NCBI GenBank assembly: GCA_017525505.1
Contig: JAFXSR010000055.1
Location: 1 to 34,910, forward strand
Source: Bacteroidales bacterium
GTDB lineage: Bacteria > Bacteroidota > Bacteroidia > Bacteroidales > WCHB1-69
Reading direction: 5' to 3'
Length of the DNA: 34,910 nt
Of the stretch, positions 27,601 to 34,846 are shown piece after piece. How positions within the stretch are numbered: position 1 is the first letter of the stretch; each line of letters opens with the position of its first letter. The translations under genes were made by a program, and so were the position numbers. Under the pieces are notes generated by a model. The model made no database searches and was not told the DNA's origin. It saw only the letters and a list, made by a program, of their open reading frames with translations.

Positions 27601-29597
27601 AATGGACCACCGCTGATAGTTATTTCGGGAGCCTCGTAATAGACCAAGGTCTTTTGCGCTGTTGCGGAACATCCGGCGAAGGTGGAAACCACCACCGAAT
27701 AAGTACCCGCCTCGGTAACATAGCGCATATCACCTCTCGCTCCGTCATTCCATACATAACTCACGCCTCCCATGGCTTGCAATTCAACGGATTCGCCCCG
27801 GCATAAACCATCGGGACCCGTTATGGAAGGCTCCGGATAATCTTCCACCAACACACTTATAAAATCTTGATTCACACAGCCATGAATATCCTGAACCGTT
27901 ACGGTATAAGAAGTGGTGGACTGGGGAGAGACATTGATATAGCTGGTTTGGGCACCAGTATTCCATTGATAGGAAACCGCGTTGGGAGATTCTGCATAAA
28001 TAGTGCCCGACTGGCCCTTGCAAATGGCGAGATCGCCCATGAAATAAATGTCAGGAAGAGCATACATAACCACCTCTAACGAATCAACAGCGGTACAACC
28101 ATTGGCAGTCACTTGCAAGGTATAAACACCTCCTGAGGTCACCGTTACCTGGCGTTCATGTGAGCCTGTATTCCACAAATAGCTATAGCCCGTGTACAAG
28201 GCGGATGACAAAGTCACAGGTGTGCCAGCGCACACCTCATTAGCCGAAGGCTGGATTGACACATAAGGATTGTTCTTTTTGGTTACCATCAGCTGTTTGG
28301 AAGCCGCGCAACCATTGCTGTCCGTAGTCATTACCACATAGCTGCCTCCATCGGTCAAGGTTACGCTGGCCATATTGGAAATTTGTGTCCCGTATGAGTT
28401 TCTCCACACATAGCTTTGTCCCCCGGCAGCCGTAAGCTGCGTGGACAAACCGTCACAAAACGACAAGTCACCGCTAACCGTCAACACTGGGCTCGGTTTT
28501 TGCGACACCGACACTGATGCGGAAGCCGTACAATTGGCTGCTGATGTAGCCACCACTGTATATACCCCCGGATTATACACCGTATAAGACTGACCTATGC
28601 CCATATTATTCCACACGTATGAAACTATCCCGATTCCCGTGGCATTCAACGTGGTGCTTCCTCCTTCGCAAACGAAGTTTTGTCCGACAATCGAAACTAC
28701 TGGCAAATTATTCACTGTCAAAAATTTAGAAGCCGTAGCGGTGCATCCGTATTGATTGGCAACTTGTACCGTGTACAATTGTCCTACTGTTACCTGAATT
28801 GATGCGGAAGTAGCACCTGTGGACCAGTGATAACTGTTTCCGCCCGTAGCGGTGAAAATGCTGTAGGCTCCCTCACAAATGACGTCATTTCCGGTGATGG
28901 CCGGTGTGGGCAATGGGTTGACCCGGACAGTATGAATGGCGGTAGCCGTACAGTTTCTGTCGGACCTTGCCGTCACCACGTACGAAGTTGTCTGTGAAGG
29001 ACTTACATTCAGCACAGCCTCCATACTACCCGTATTCCAAGTATAACTGTAGCCACCAGAGGCTATCAGCAGTGCCTCGGATCCACGACAAATGCTGTCG
29101 GGGCCGCTAATGGTGACATTAGGCAGGGGCAAGTGAGTAACCTCCACAGAATCATAGGCTTTGCACCCGTTGGCTGCCGTTACTGTCAGGACATACCATC
29201 CCGGTGTATTGACCGTAATAGGCGAACGGTTGCTTCCTGTACTCCACAGAAAAGTACCATTGCCATTGGCCGACAACTGCGTGCTGGCCCCCGGGCACAT
29301 CTCGGTGTTGCCTGTGATGGTAGCGTATGCCCCCTCCAGCACGGTCAGACTCAAATGCACCAAACTGTCACAGCCCTGCGCATTGGTCAAATGCACATCG
29401 TACGCTCCACTTTGATTAAAAATATGCCCGTTGTAATAATAGGGCAAGTCGTTGCTACAGCAAGTTACCGAGACAGTTGTTTCCGGGGTCTGGCACGGAG
29501 GGTTCTGGGCCAGCGCCTTGGTTGCGGACATTCCTGAAAAAAGCAGTCCTGCGACGGCCAAGCATAATATTCTGAAATGGGTAGAGAATAATTTCAT
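24618..29597 (-). CDS. T9SS-sorted surface protein with ~19 Ig-like units
   Basis: A 1659-residue exported protein. The signal peptide is about 1-30 (ending KALAQ). One Cys-rich GCDSLVHLSLTV module comes first. From about 95 to 1430 there are about 19 tandem units of 68-74 residues with the pattern ITGxxxxCxGxxxxLxAxGG, SYLWSTG, YTVxVxxxxGCTATA, each with two spaced cysteines. A GCDSVRTLHLTV module, a PKD/Ig-like unit (GANSYEWILTNPNW) and a T9SS type A sorting domain end the protein (VAVYPNPTNGMVSVQL, GVYMLKL, VVKLVKR). T9SS cargo crosses the outer membrane and is usually attached to the cell surface or released. It starts 25 bp after the S4-domain gene, so co-transcription is possible but the functions are unrelated. 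Adhesion is inferred from architecture. Confidence 0.9.
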   Translation of the reverse strand: MKLFSTHFRILCLAVAGLLFSGMSATKALAQNPPCQTPETTVSVTCCSNDLPYYYNGHIFNQSGAYDVHLTNAQGCDSLVHLSLTVLEGAYATITGNTEMCPGASTQLSANGNGTFLWSTGSNRSPITVNTPGWYVLTVTAANGCKAYDSVEVTHLPLPNVTISGPDSICRGSEALLIASGGYSYTWNTGSMEAVLNVSPSQTTSYVVTARSDRNCTATAIHTVRVNPLPTPAITGNDVICEGAYSIFTATGGNSYHWSTGATSASIQVTVGQLYTVQVANQYGCTATASKFLTVNNLPVVSIVGQNFVCEGGSTTLNATGIGIVSYVWNNMGIGQSYTVYNPGVYTVVATSAANCTASASVSVSQKPSPVLTVSGDLSFCDGLSTQLTAAGGQSYVWRNSYGTQISNMASVTLTDGGSYVVMTTDSNGCAASKQLMVTKKNNPYVSIQPSANEVCAGTPVTLSSALYTGYSYLWNTGSHERQVTVTSGGVYTLQVTANGCTAVDSLEVVMYALPDIYFMGDLAICKGQSGTIYAESPNAVSYQWNTGAQTSYINVSPQSTTSYTVTVQDIHGCVNQDFISVLVEDYPEPSITGPDGLCRGESVELQAMGGVSYVWNDGARGDMRYVTEAGTYSVVVSTFAGCSATAQKTLVYYEAPEITISGGPLLCMGDTLLLAGHGGVSYLWSNQSVDSCIAVTEAGTYMVQGWNTEGCSSIDTVTITAVSKPEVQIVGNHTACAGGLNMLTAQSATAVSYLWNTGATSTQIRANETGIFTVTVSDSNSCKASDSFAFELMPIPECTIMGPDRICVGETATLSASNPNYHYFWSTGSTSSSITVFPTVTTNYTLVVLGDNGCTANISKQLEVRNYLPITISGDDSFCEEDSVLLVAHGDGGFVWSNGQVGDSIFVYEGGDYTVYSLDSTTCLLSSSKHIDRYDLPEVYIDGSPHLCVGNTAPLRAVTDMPVSYLWSTGSTDSVIYISSTNVYGVTVTSAHGCSNNSTKMVSVHSAPSVNIVGPGTACYGADVELLAVGSANHFLWSSGDTTASTVVNPMFSTTYSVVGYNDYGCTATAGWYISVLPVPMVSITGDTLLCEGDTSVLTCSTANAYLWSTGETSKSIRVGESGVYTVVVTNTMGCTNSASLNVHVDSYPDILITGDTILCQGQQSMLFAYGGASYLWDDGTTTSYRVIAPYADTSYTVIVSNGLCASTATQNIHVNERPVAHIEAPDGICEGGTVSLVAQGGLVYFWSTGQTAAMIDVSTVGTYQLVAYNQYGCTDTTSHTLIQYSNPQVSIEGAEAICEGSQAQLSALGDGAFLWSTGDTNANISIHQVGYYQVLLTDHHSCTATASRYVSALAVPNITIFGPTDICGVETVNLSVACTNTSSYQWNTGATSSSIEVTPSETTTYSVAAVSPDNCTAVQTYTVGVHPEYDYEYEATICQGNSYTGQGFVIPVQTEGGEFTFTDSYTTEYGCDSVRTLHLTVTPIPVIASSVSGSSNIFSPGNYVYMIEPVEGANSYEWILTNPNWTLSYNQNIAQVTIPVPGSATLSVYAMNACGQSQPASIQISYSTGINDVDGYSVAVYPNPTNGMVSVQLTMNNEQLFGGDIQLLDMYGKLLNRWEMNGNGMQLDLSSYAAGVYMLKLHNNQNSNESVVKLVKR

Positions 29598-29622
29598 AAT
29601 GGTATTATTGGTTGGAGGGGCG

Positions 29623-30012
29623 TCAATCCTCGTTATAGTATTCTTTCAAATAGTCAATCTGCCGGCGGTCACGCTTGGTGGGGCGTCCCGCACCGTGCTC
29701 TCTGAACTCGAATTTGGTGCGCAGCTGTTTCACCCGTTCATACTCCTCTGGAGAGGTCAGGTCCGTGTAATACTGCGGAACCAAGGCCGCTCCTACCCTG
29801 CTCTTGGGGGTGTCTATTACTTGCACCACCTTCTCCAACTGGTCGAGGCGCACATGATAACACTCCTCGGTTTTCACCATTTTGGAGGGCTTCACATTGA
29901 CCCCGTTCATCTTCACTTTGCCGGCATTACAAGCATCAGTGGCCATGGAGCGCGTCTTGAACAGACGCACCATCCATAGCCACTTGTCGATTCTAACATT
30001 TAAGTTTTCCAT
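29623..30012 (-). CDS. hslR: S4-domain RNA-binding protein, Hsp15-like
   Basis: A 129-residue cytoplasmic protein. Residues about 6-60 are an S4 RNA-binding domain (RIDKWLWMVRLFKTRSMAT, then the GKVKMNGVNVKPSKMVK loop). The C-terminal tail is basic (GAGRPTKRDRRQIDYL), as in Hsp15. E. coli Hsp15 binds 50S subunits carrying a stalled nascent chain and helps recycle them; the same role is likely here but not shown. The length is close to that of Hsp15. It lies 44 bp after the DUF349 gene and 25 bp before the T9SS protein, all in the same direction. Confidence 0.88.
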   Translation of the reverse strand: MENLNVRIDKWLWMVRLFKTRSMATDACNAGKVKMNGVNVKPSKMVKTEECYHVRLDQLEKVVQVIDTPKSRVGAALVPQYYTDLTSPEEYERVKQLRTKFEFREHGAGRPTKRDRRQIDYLKEYYNED

Positions 30013-30056
30013 AGGAAAACAGATTTCATGTTACAAGTATCGATGACACTAATCTT

Positions 30057-32330
30057 TTACTGTTCACTGTCACCTGTCACCTGTTCACTGGATTCTGGGG
30101 TTTCCTCCTGCTTCGGCTCCTCTTCTTTCTTGGGAGCGTTCATCATCTTGATCTTGTACTCCAGCTCCTTCACTTCTTTCTTGGCATTCTCCACCTTCTT
30201 GGTGAATTCCTGCTTCAGAAGGTCAGCGTTCTTGGAGTTGGCGAAGAAGCCCAAGTTATTCTCCCACAGATTGATATCATCCTTCAGCTGCTGCAGTTTG
30301 GTGGTCAGGAACTTCTTCTCCTTGTCCAACAGACGGTCAGCATTGGGATTGCTCAGAATATTGTCGATTTTGTTTCTGAAAGAGCTTCTACGCACATCGT
30401 CAGAGTTCATTTTCAGCTCGGCGAAACGCTTGTCCAAAGCTTCTCTGTAAGCGGTGTAGATACGGTCTTTGTCCTTTTTCGGCACAAAACCGATTTCGGT
30501 CCACTGACGCTGATAATCCTTGATCACATCCAAGTTGGCGGCTCTGTCGTCACCAAACTCATGGTTCATGATCTTCTCTATCAGCTCCTCTTTCTTCTTC
30601 AGGTTGTCGGCCTCTATCTCTTTGATATTGGAGAAATACTCGGCTTTGGCGGCAAAGAACTTGTCACAAGCGGCTCTGAAGCGTTTCCATACCTGCTCTG
30701 AATATTTGCGAGGCACGGTACCAATAGCTTTCCATTCCTGCTGCAGGTTCAGAATTTCGTCGGTGGCGTTCTTCCAGTCGGTACGCGAAGCAATGCCCTC
30801 TGCTTGGATAGCCAGGTTCAGCTTCTGGTTGTAGTTCTGCATCTGCTCGTCTTTCACCTGCTGGAAATATTCCTTCTTGGCGGTGAAGAACTTGTCCAAC
30901 GTGGATTTGAAGCGTTCCCACACCTCGTCATTCAGCTTTACAGGAGCCGGTCCAATGGTCTTCCACATCTTCAGCAGTTCGGTCAGCTTGTCGGCGATCT
31001 CGTTGTTCTCCTTCACGCTTTCCACGGTCTTGCCAGCGGTGAGCTCTTCAGCCTGCTCGCACAACACCACTTTGGCGTTGTAGTTATTCTGCTGTTCTTC
31101 AAACAGTTTGTCATAATACTCTCTGCGAGCCTGGTTGATCTGGTCGGAAGCGTTTTTGAATCTTTCCCAGATTTCGTCTTTCTTGTCTTCCGGAACAGGA
31201 CCGATTTCCTTCCATTCCTCATGCAGCTGCTGCAAAGCCTTGAACGACTGATTCACAGAATCTTGCAACAACAAAGACTCAGCGGTTTCGCACAATTTGA
31301 TTTTCTGTTCCAGATTCTTTTTCAGATCCAAGGAACGCAATTCTTTATTGATACGGCGGATATCGAAGAATTTCTCTACATAGAAATGATAGTTCTGCCA
31401 CAGGTTGTTGGACTCGCTCTGCGGAACAGGACCGATTTCTTTCCACTTGTCCTGCAGTTCTTTGAACTTGTCATTCAGCACTTTCAGGTTGGTTTCAGAC
31501 TCTACCAATTCTCTCAATCCTTCGATAATACCTTTTTTATCTTCGAGATTTTTCTGTTTCTCTTTTTCTATCTTTTCCAGATAGGCGGCTTTTTTATCTT
31601 TGAACAGCTGGAGAGCTGCATTGAATTTCTTTTCGAGTTCTGTGGGTTCTGCCACGAAGTCCTCCTTGTTGCCACCATCAGCGATAAACTTGTCGTAGAG
31701 CGCTTTACGAGCGGCTTTCAGCATTTCGAGTCCTTTGGCTTTCAGTACGCTCACATGCATCTTCATGTTGTCGTACTCCAGCTCCGAGGTTACTCTTTCC
31801 AACTCGCCCACCGTCTGGTCAAAATCAAGACCATCGTACTGTTTTTCAACGTCTTCCATGGTCTCGGTGACGGTTTCGCCCTCTTCCTCGTTCTCGGCTT
31901 CAGGAGCTTGGGTGTTTTCAATTTCATTCATCATTTCTGAAACAGACTGCTCAGTCGTTTCAGGGGCTGCCGGCGTTTCGGCAACGGGAGCTGAGGCAAC
32001 AGGTTCTGCAGGAGTCTCTTCTACTTGCGGTGCAGCAGGTTCCTCTGCGACAGGAGTCTCAGCCACTGTTTCCAGTTCAGCCGGGGTCGTTTCTACCTGA
32101 GGGGCAACCACCTCGGTAGCGGGTTCAACAACAGGTTCTGCCGGTGTTTCCTCTGCCTTGGGTGCAGCGGGTTCGGCGTTTTCAACTGCAGCGGCAGGTT
32201 CTGCCACTGCTTCAGTAGCATTGTTTGCATCTGTGTTTTCCACAGTCTGGCCTTCCATGGAAGTGCCGGGATTCACCTCTTGGTTCTGATTTTCATCAGT
32301 GTTCGGGTGGAGAAGTTCTTGTGATTCCAT
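30057..32330 (-). CDS. DUF349 repeat protein
   Basis: A 757-residue, probably cytoplasmic protein with no signal peptide. Residues 1 to about 160 are Glu/Pro/Ala-rich and likely disordered (repeats of ETPAEPV). A charged helical segment follows. Five DUF349 repeats of about 70-75 residues run from about 270 to 650, each marked by W-[KT]-[EAT]-IG-x-[VA]-P (KWKEIGPVP, EWKEIGPVP, MWKTIGPAP, EWKAIGTVP, QWTEIGFVP) and ending in coiled-coil helices. The end is a Lys/Glu coiled coil and a short tail. DUF349 proteins are widespread in Bacteroidetes; their molecular role is not settled. The last residues (EQVTGDSEQ) are encoded by a heptamer repeat. A TAACTTTG -7 box lies 43 bp upstream. Confidence 0.9.
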   Translation of the reverse strand: MESQELLHPNTDENQNQEVNPGTSMEGQTVENTDANNATEAVAEPAAAVENAEPAAPKAEETPAEPVVEPATEVVAPQVETTPAELETVAETPVAEEPAAPQVEETPAEPVASAPVAETPAAPETTEQSVSEMMNEIENTQAPEAENEEEGETVTETMEDVEKQYDGLDFDQTVGELERVTSELEYDNMKMHVSVLKAKGLEMLKAARKALYDKFIADGGNKEDFVAEPTELEKKFNAALQLFKDKKAAYLEKIEKEKQKNLEDKKGIIEGLRELVESETNLKVLNDKFKELQDKWKEIGPVPQSESNNLWQNYHFYVEKFFDIRRINKELRSLDLKKNLEQKIKLCETAESLLLQDSVNQSFKALQQLHEEWKEIGPVPEDKKDEIWERFKNASDQINQARREYYDKLFEEQQNNYNAKVVLCEQAEELTAGKTVESVKENNEIADKLTELLKMWKTIGPAPVKLNDEVWERFKSTLDKFFTAKKEYFQQVKDEQMQNYNQKLNLAIQAEGIASRTDWKNATDEILNLQQEWKAIGTVPRKYSEQVWKRFRAACDKFFAAKAEYFSNIKEIEADNLKKKEELIEKIMNHEFGDDRAANLDVIKDYQRQWTEIGFVPKKDKDRIYTAYREALDKRFAELKMNSDDVRRSSFRNKIDNILSNPNADRLLDKEKKFLTTKLQQLKDDINLWENNLGFFANSKNADLLKQEFTKKVENAKKEVKELEYKIKMMNAPKKEEEPKQEETPESSEQVTGDSEQ
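30059..30093 (+). repeat. Degenerate heptanucleotide repeat at the 3' end of the DUF349 gene
   Basis: On the plus strand: ACTGTTC, ACTGTCA, CCTGTCA, CCTGTTC, ACTGGAT. Five related 7-mers cover the last codons of the DUF349 gene; its stop codon (30057-30059) overlaps the first base. The composition resembles the CAACTGT units in ccsA. Confidence 0.6.
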
Positions 32331-32372
32331 AAACTTGTTTTTGGTTGTTTAATGTTGTTTCAAAAAAGTTTG

Positions 32373-32380
32373 CAAAGTTA
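32373..32380 (-). promoter_or_regulatory. Putative -7 box of the DUF349 gene
   Basis: TAACTTTG on the minus strand matches TAnnTTTG exactly and lies 43 bp before the ATG at 32330. No good -33 TTTG is present. It lies in the short gap after the Rhs cassette, suggesting the DUF349 gene is transcribed independently. Confidence 0.5.
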
Positions 32381-32395
32381 CATAAAATTCCCGAA

Positions 32396-33289
32396 TTACA
32401 CACAGACGGATAAATTTTTGTAAATACTATCCGTATTCTCAATTTTTTTTAAATAATCCATAATGTTTACTGTTCCTCCTATTGAAACAGGATTTTCCCC
32501 CTTTCTATAAAGGAAAAAACTTCCTTTATTTGGATTACTAACGCTGTAAGACATTTCGGAGCCATCTCTTCTTTCTGTGATGGGGGTAACCCTATCATTT
32601 GCGGCAATTACGGTTGCATTTGTCATGTCTGCAAATTTCTGTGCAAATGTCAGATATTCAAGTTCCCCCTCTTTGTTAATCATATCTCCTTCTGTTCCAG
32701 TATTGCATCCCCCTAAATAAATCACACATTCCTCGAAGATTTTTATTGACTGGTTATCTACAAGCGAACCAATTTCATCTAAATCATATGAAGAAATACC
32801 ATTGCCGAAATCTCCCTTTACAAATATATTATTTGGAGTTCCATGAGAAAAAAAAGCTATAAAACCAATTCCTTTGTCATCTTTCATTGTGTTTTCAACC
32901 AAAAAATTAGCAAGCACGCCAATTGCAATTTCACCATTCTTAATATTTAAACTCTCAACATCGGAATTGTGAGTTTTAATAAAAGAAGCACGATATTTAA
33001 CATCCTCCCCCATTGTAACAGCAAGGAGCCTTTCCAACCCCTCCATCTCCAAATATCCTATCGGGCTATTCTCCGCAAACGCATACGTGCTGTTCCAAGG
33101 GTACTTGGCCGCCAGCGGGTCAACGCTCCAGAAACGGCCCAAACGGGCATCGTGCATGCGGTATTGGAAGGCATGAAGAGCCACTTTCCCCAACACCTCA
33201 TTATCACCCTCTTGTCCGTTGAAAAAGTACCGATATCCCCCGATATTGGTACTGGGTGATTTTGGGCGGCATGTGAGGAGTGGTTTCAT
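32396..33289 (-). CDS. Orphan Rhs-core cassette with CHAT/caspase-like C-terminus
   Basis: A 297-residue protein from the ATG at 33289; a TTG six codons earlier is also open, but the ATG aligns with the start of the second cassette. Residues 1 to about 85 are the end of an Rhs-repeat core: GGYRYFFNGQEGDNEV, YRMHDARLGRFWSVDPLA, KYPWNSTYAFAENSP. After the EGLE boundary the sequence changes to an AT-rich tip. It has FFSHGTPN (His149) and IYLGGCNTGTEGD (Cys195), then FAQKFAD...ATVIAA, in the order seen in CHAT/caspase-like (clan CD) peptidases (HG...SACxTG). The 46-residue His-Cys spacing is in the usual range. It has no Rhs repeats, signal peptide or T9SS domain, so it is a displaced tip rather than a complete Rhs toxin. 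No immunity gene follows; the next gene is DUF349, 65 bp on. Peptidase activity is inferred. Confidence 0.75.
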   Translation of the reverse strand: MKPLLTCRPKSPSTNIGGYRYFFNGQEGDNEVLGKVALHAFQYRMHDARLGRFWSVDPLAAKYPWNSTYAFAENSPIGYLEMEGLERLLAVTMGEDVKYRASFIKTHNSDVESLNIKNGEIAIGVLANFLVENTMKDDKGIGFIAFFSHGTPNNIFVKGDFGNGISSYDLDEIGSLVDNQSIKIFEECVIYLGGCNTGTEGDMINKEGELEYLTFAQKFADMTNATVIAANDRVTPITERRDGSEMSYSVSNPNKGSFFLYRKGENPVSIGGTVNIMDYLKKIENTDSIYKNLSVCV

Positions 33290-33298
33290 GGGGCAAAG
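33077..33298 (-). repeat. Rhs-core direct repeat, copy 1
   Basis: This 222-bp segment, covering the Rhs-core codons plus about 9 bp before the ATG, is repeated at 34625-34846 with no insertion or deletion and few mismatches, offset by exactly 1,548 bp. Similarity stops at the tip boundary and just upstream of the start codon. Confidence 0.88.
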
Positions 33299-33301
33299 AT
33301 A
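33294..33301 (-). promoter_or_regulatory. Possible -7 box directly before Rhs cassette start
   Basis: TATCTTTG (minus strand) ends 4 nt before the ATG at 33289. If used, transcription would begin at or next to the start codon, giving a leaderless message. No -33 TTTG is present at the right distance. Much of the motif lies in the duplicated segment, so conservation may only reflect the duplication. Confidence 0.3.
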
Positions 33302-33313
33302 AAACAAATTATA

Positions 33314-33886
33314 TCACTCTATTCTTTCTTTATCTATTATGTGATCATAAATTTCATTTTCTCTGGTTTTGATAGAATCCAAAATTAAAACAATATAACC
33401 GTTTTGCAGGAAAGATTCATGCTGTTCCACAAATGACATAACATATGCTGAATTCAACATTTCGATATTGGAATCCACGCGAGCTAATGAACAAAAATCA
33501 TCAATAAGTATAGCAGCTTCTTTTTTTTTCATTGAAATTAAATCATAACCTTGATTTCCTTGGAGAATGTGAAAATAATATAATTTTAACAATATTATTA
33601 CTAGAAAGTTGTTGTATTCCTTTTGTTGACGGAGTATAGACAATGGTATGTCTCGAAAAAGACTTATCGTTGAGGAGTCTGAATAAATAGCATCCTCAAG
33701 TTCTATATATTTTGGTTGAAAAGAATATCCAGTGGACAGTAACCTTTGATTAATTGTTGAAGATGGTTCTATTCCATCTACATTTGCGGGATTATTTATA
33801 TGATTATTAGAACATTCACACCCCATAATAAGAAGCAATAAATATAGAACACATTGTCTCAATACTTTACACATAGCACTAATCAT
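33314..33886 (-). CDS. Predicted lipoprotein, candidate immunity protein
   Basis: A 190-residue protein not recognised as a known family. The N-terminus is a lipoprotein-type signal: a hydrophobic stretch (CVLYLLLLIMGC) with Cys23 in an I-M-G-C lipobox, then polar ECSNNH. The rest is helical-looking, AT-rich and has no membrane segment. The ATG is 3 bp after the stop of the Rhs cassette above it, so the two are probably translationally coupled, the arrangement expected for toxin and immunity genes. It ends in TGA 24 bp before the next cassette's ATG, in the same frame as that cassette. The immunity role is inferred from position only. Confidence 0.65.
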   Translation of the reverse strand: MISAMCKVLRQCVLYLLLLIMGCECSNNHINNPANVDGIEPSSTINQRLLSTGYSFQPKYIELEDAIYSDSSTISLFRDIPLSILRQQKEYNNFLVIILLKLYYFHILQGNQGYDLISMKKKEAAILIDDFCSLARVDSNIEMLNSAYVMSFVEQHESFLQNGYIVLILDSIKTRENEIYDHIIDKERIE

Positions 33887-33889
33887 TAT

Positions 33890-34837
33890 TTATGGGTTAG
33901 AAGGGTCTATCGTTTTTCCTAAATCTGTAATTTTAACCTTTATTTCATCTGTTTGTACTTGTTTATATTTCGTCCATTTAATAAACAAGAAAGAATGGAT
34001 TTCTTTTACGACTGTTGTTTTTGTTACCGTATATGGCTCAAATTTCTTAAATGTACCATCTGTTTTTAATCTACCAGTTTCTTTGCCATTAACAATTTCA
34101 GGAAAGACAGGGCCTGTAGAACCTATTGTTGTAATATTAAGTGTTGTGGCAGCATTCTCTGCTATAGACTCATTTGATTGACTCAAACGGCCATCTTCAG
34201 AGTTCGCGGCATAACAACTAGCAAATACCCATGTGGCATTCTCTTCAAATTTGACATTATATTTTTTTACCTCATTTGCCAACATATTCATATCCGCATA
34301 TTTTCCTGTTGACATAGACCAATTTGTCGTATAAAATCCTTCATCATTATCCAAAAAGATACCGATGGCACCACCATGAGCATAAGTAATGATTGAAAGA
34401 ATAGAACCATCACGTTTAGTGACTTCTCTAAATGCGGACAACAACATTTGCCCATTGTGAACTGATGCTTTTGAAAAACCTTTTTTTTGCATCATTAAGG
34501 CTCTCGCATTAAAAGCATTTATGTCACTTTGTGAGTAGTGAGTACCAGATCCACCTGAACCTGCAATAACAATCTTTGCCTCTAATCCTTCCAACTCTCT
34601 TGCCCAAATCGGAGTGTTTTCACCAAACGCATACGTGCTGTTCCAAGGGTATTTGTCAGCCAGCGGGTCAACACTCCAGAAACGGCCCAAACGGGCATCG
34701 TGCATGCGGTATTCGAAGGCGAAAAGACTGTTCTCTCCAAACACCTCATTATCACCCTCTTGCCCGTTAAAAAAGTACCGATATCCCCCGATATTGGTAC
34801 ATGGTTGTTTTGGACGGTATGTGAGGAGTGATTTCAT
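33890..34837 (-). CDS. Orphan Rhs-core cassette with caspase-like C-terminus
   Basis: A 315-residue protein whose first 85 or so residues are nearly identical to the other cassette (GGYRYFFNGQEGDNEV, YRMHDARLGRFWSVDPLA, KYPWNSTYAFGENTP). After ELEGLE the AT-rich tip differs. It has a Gly/Ser patch (IAGSGGSGTHYS), then SIITYAHGGAIGIFL (His154) and WVFASCYAANSEDG (Cys208), a His-Gly / Ser-Cys pair spaced 54 residues apart as in clan CD peptidases. A basic C-terminal extension follows (VTKTTVVKEI, FIKWTKYK). An in-frame TAG lies five codons above the ATG, so the gene is separate from any larger Rhs gene upstream of the window. The downstream lipoprotein is the likely partner. The fold call is motif-based. 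Confidence 0.75.
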   Translation of the reverse strand: MKSLLTYRPKQPCTNIGGYRYFFNGQEGDNEVFGENSLFAFEYRMHDARLGRFWSVDPLADKYPWNSTYAFGENTPIWARELEGLEAKIVIAGSGGSGTHYSQSDINAFNARALMMQKKGFSKASVHNGQMLLSAFREVTKRDGSILSIITYAHGGAIGIFLDNDEGFYTTNWSMSTGKYADMNMLANEVKKYNVKFEENATWVFASCYAANSEDGRLSQSNESIAENAATTLNITTIGSTGPVFPEIVNGKETGRLKTDGTFKKFEPYTVTKTTVVKEIHSFLFIKWTKYKQVQTDEIKVKITDLGKTIDPSNP

Positions 34838-34846
34838 AGGGCAAAG
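34625..34846 (-). repeat. Rhs-core direct repeat, copy 2
   Basis: Partner of 33077-33298 at a constant 1,548-bp offset. The conserved block includes ATGAAA and the preceding GCCC. These two segments provide homology for recombination that would swap or delete tips. Confidence 0.88.

Noticed and set aside
30804..31940. A 378-codon plus-strand open frame opposite the DUF349 gene
   Set aside because: It is a hydrophobic shadow of Lys/Glu-rich coiled-coil codons read on the other strand.
32396..33886. One long gene in which a TGA separates the lipoprotein from the downstream Rhs cassette (same frame)
   Set aside because: The cassette has its own conserved start region matching the copy at 34837, and the lipoprotein ends naturally; the shared frame is probably chance.
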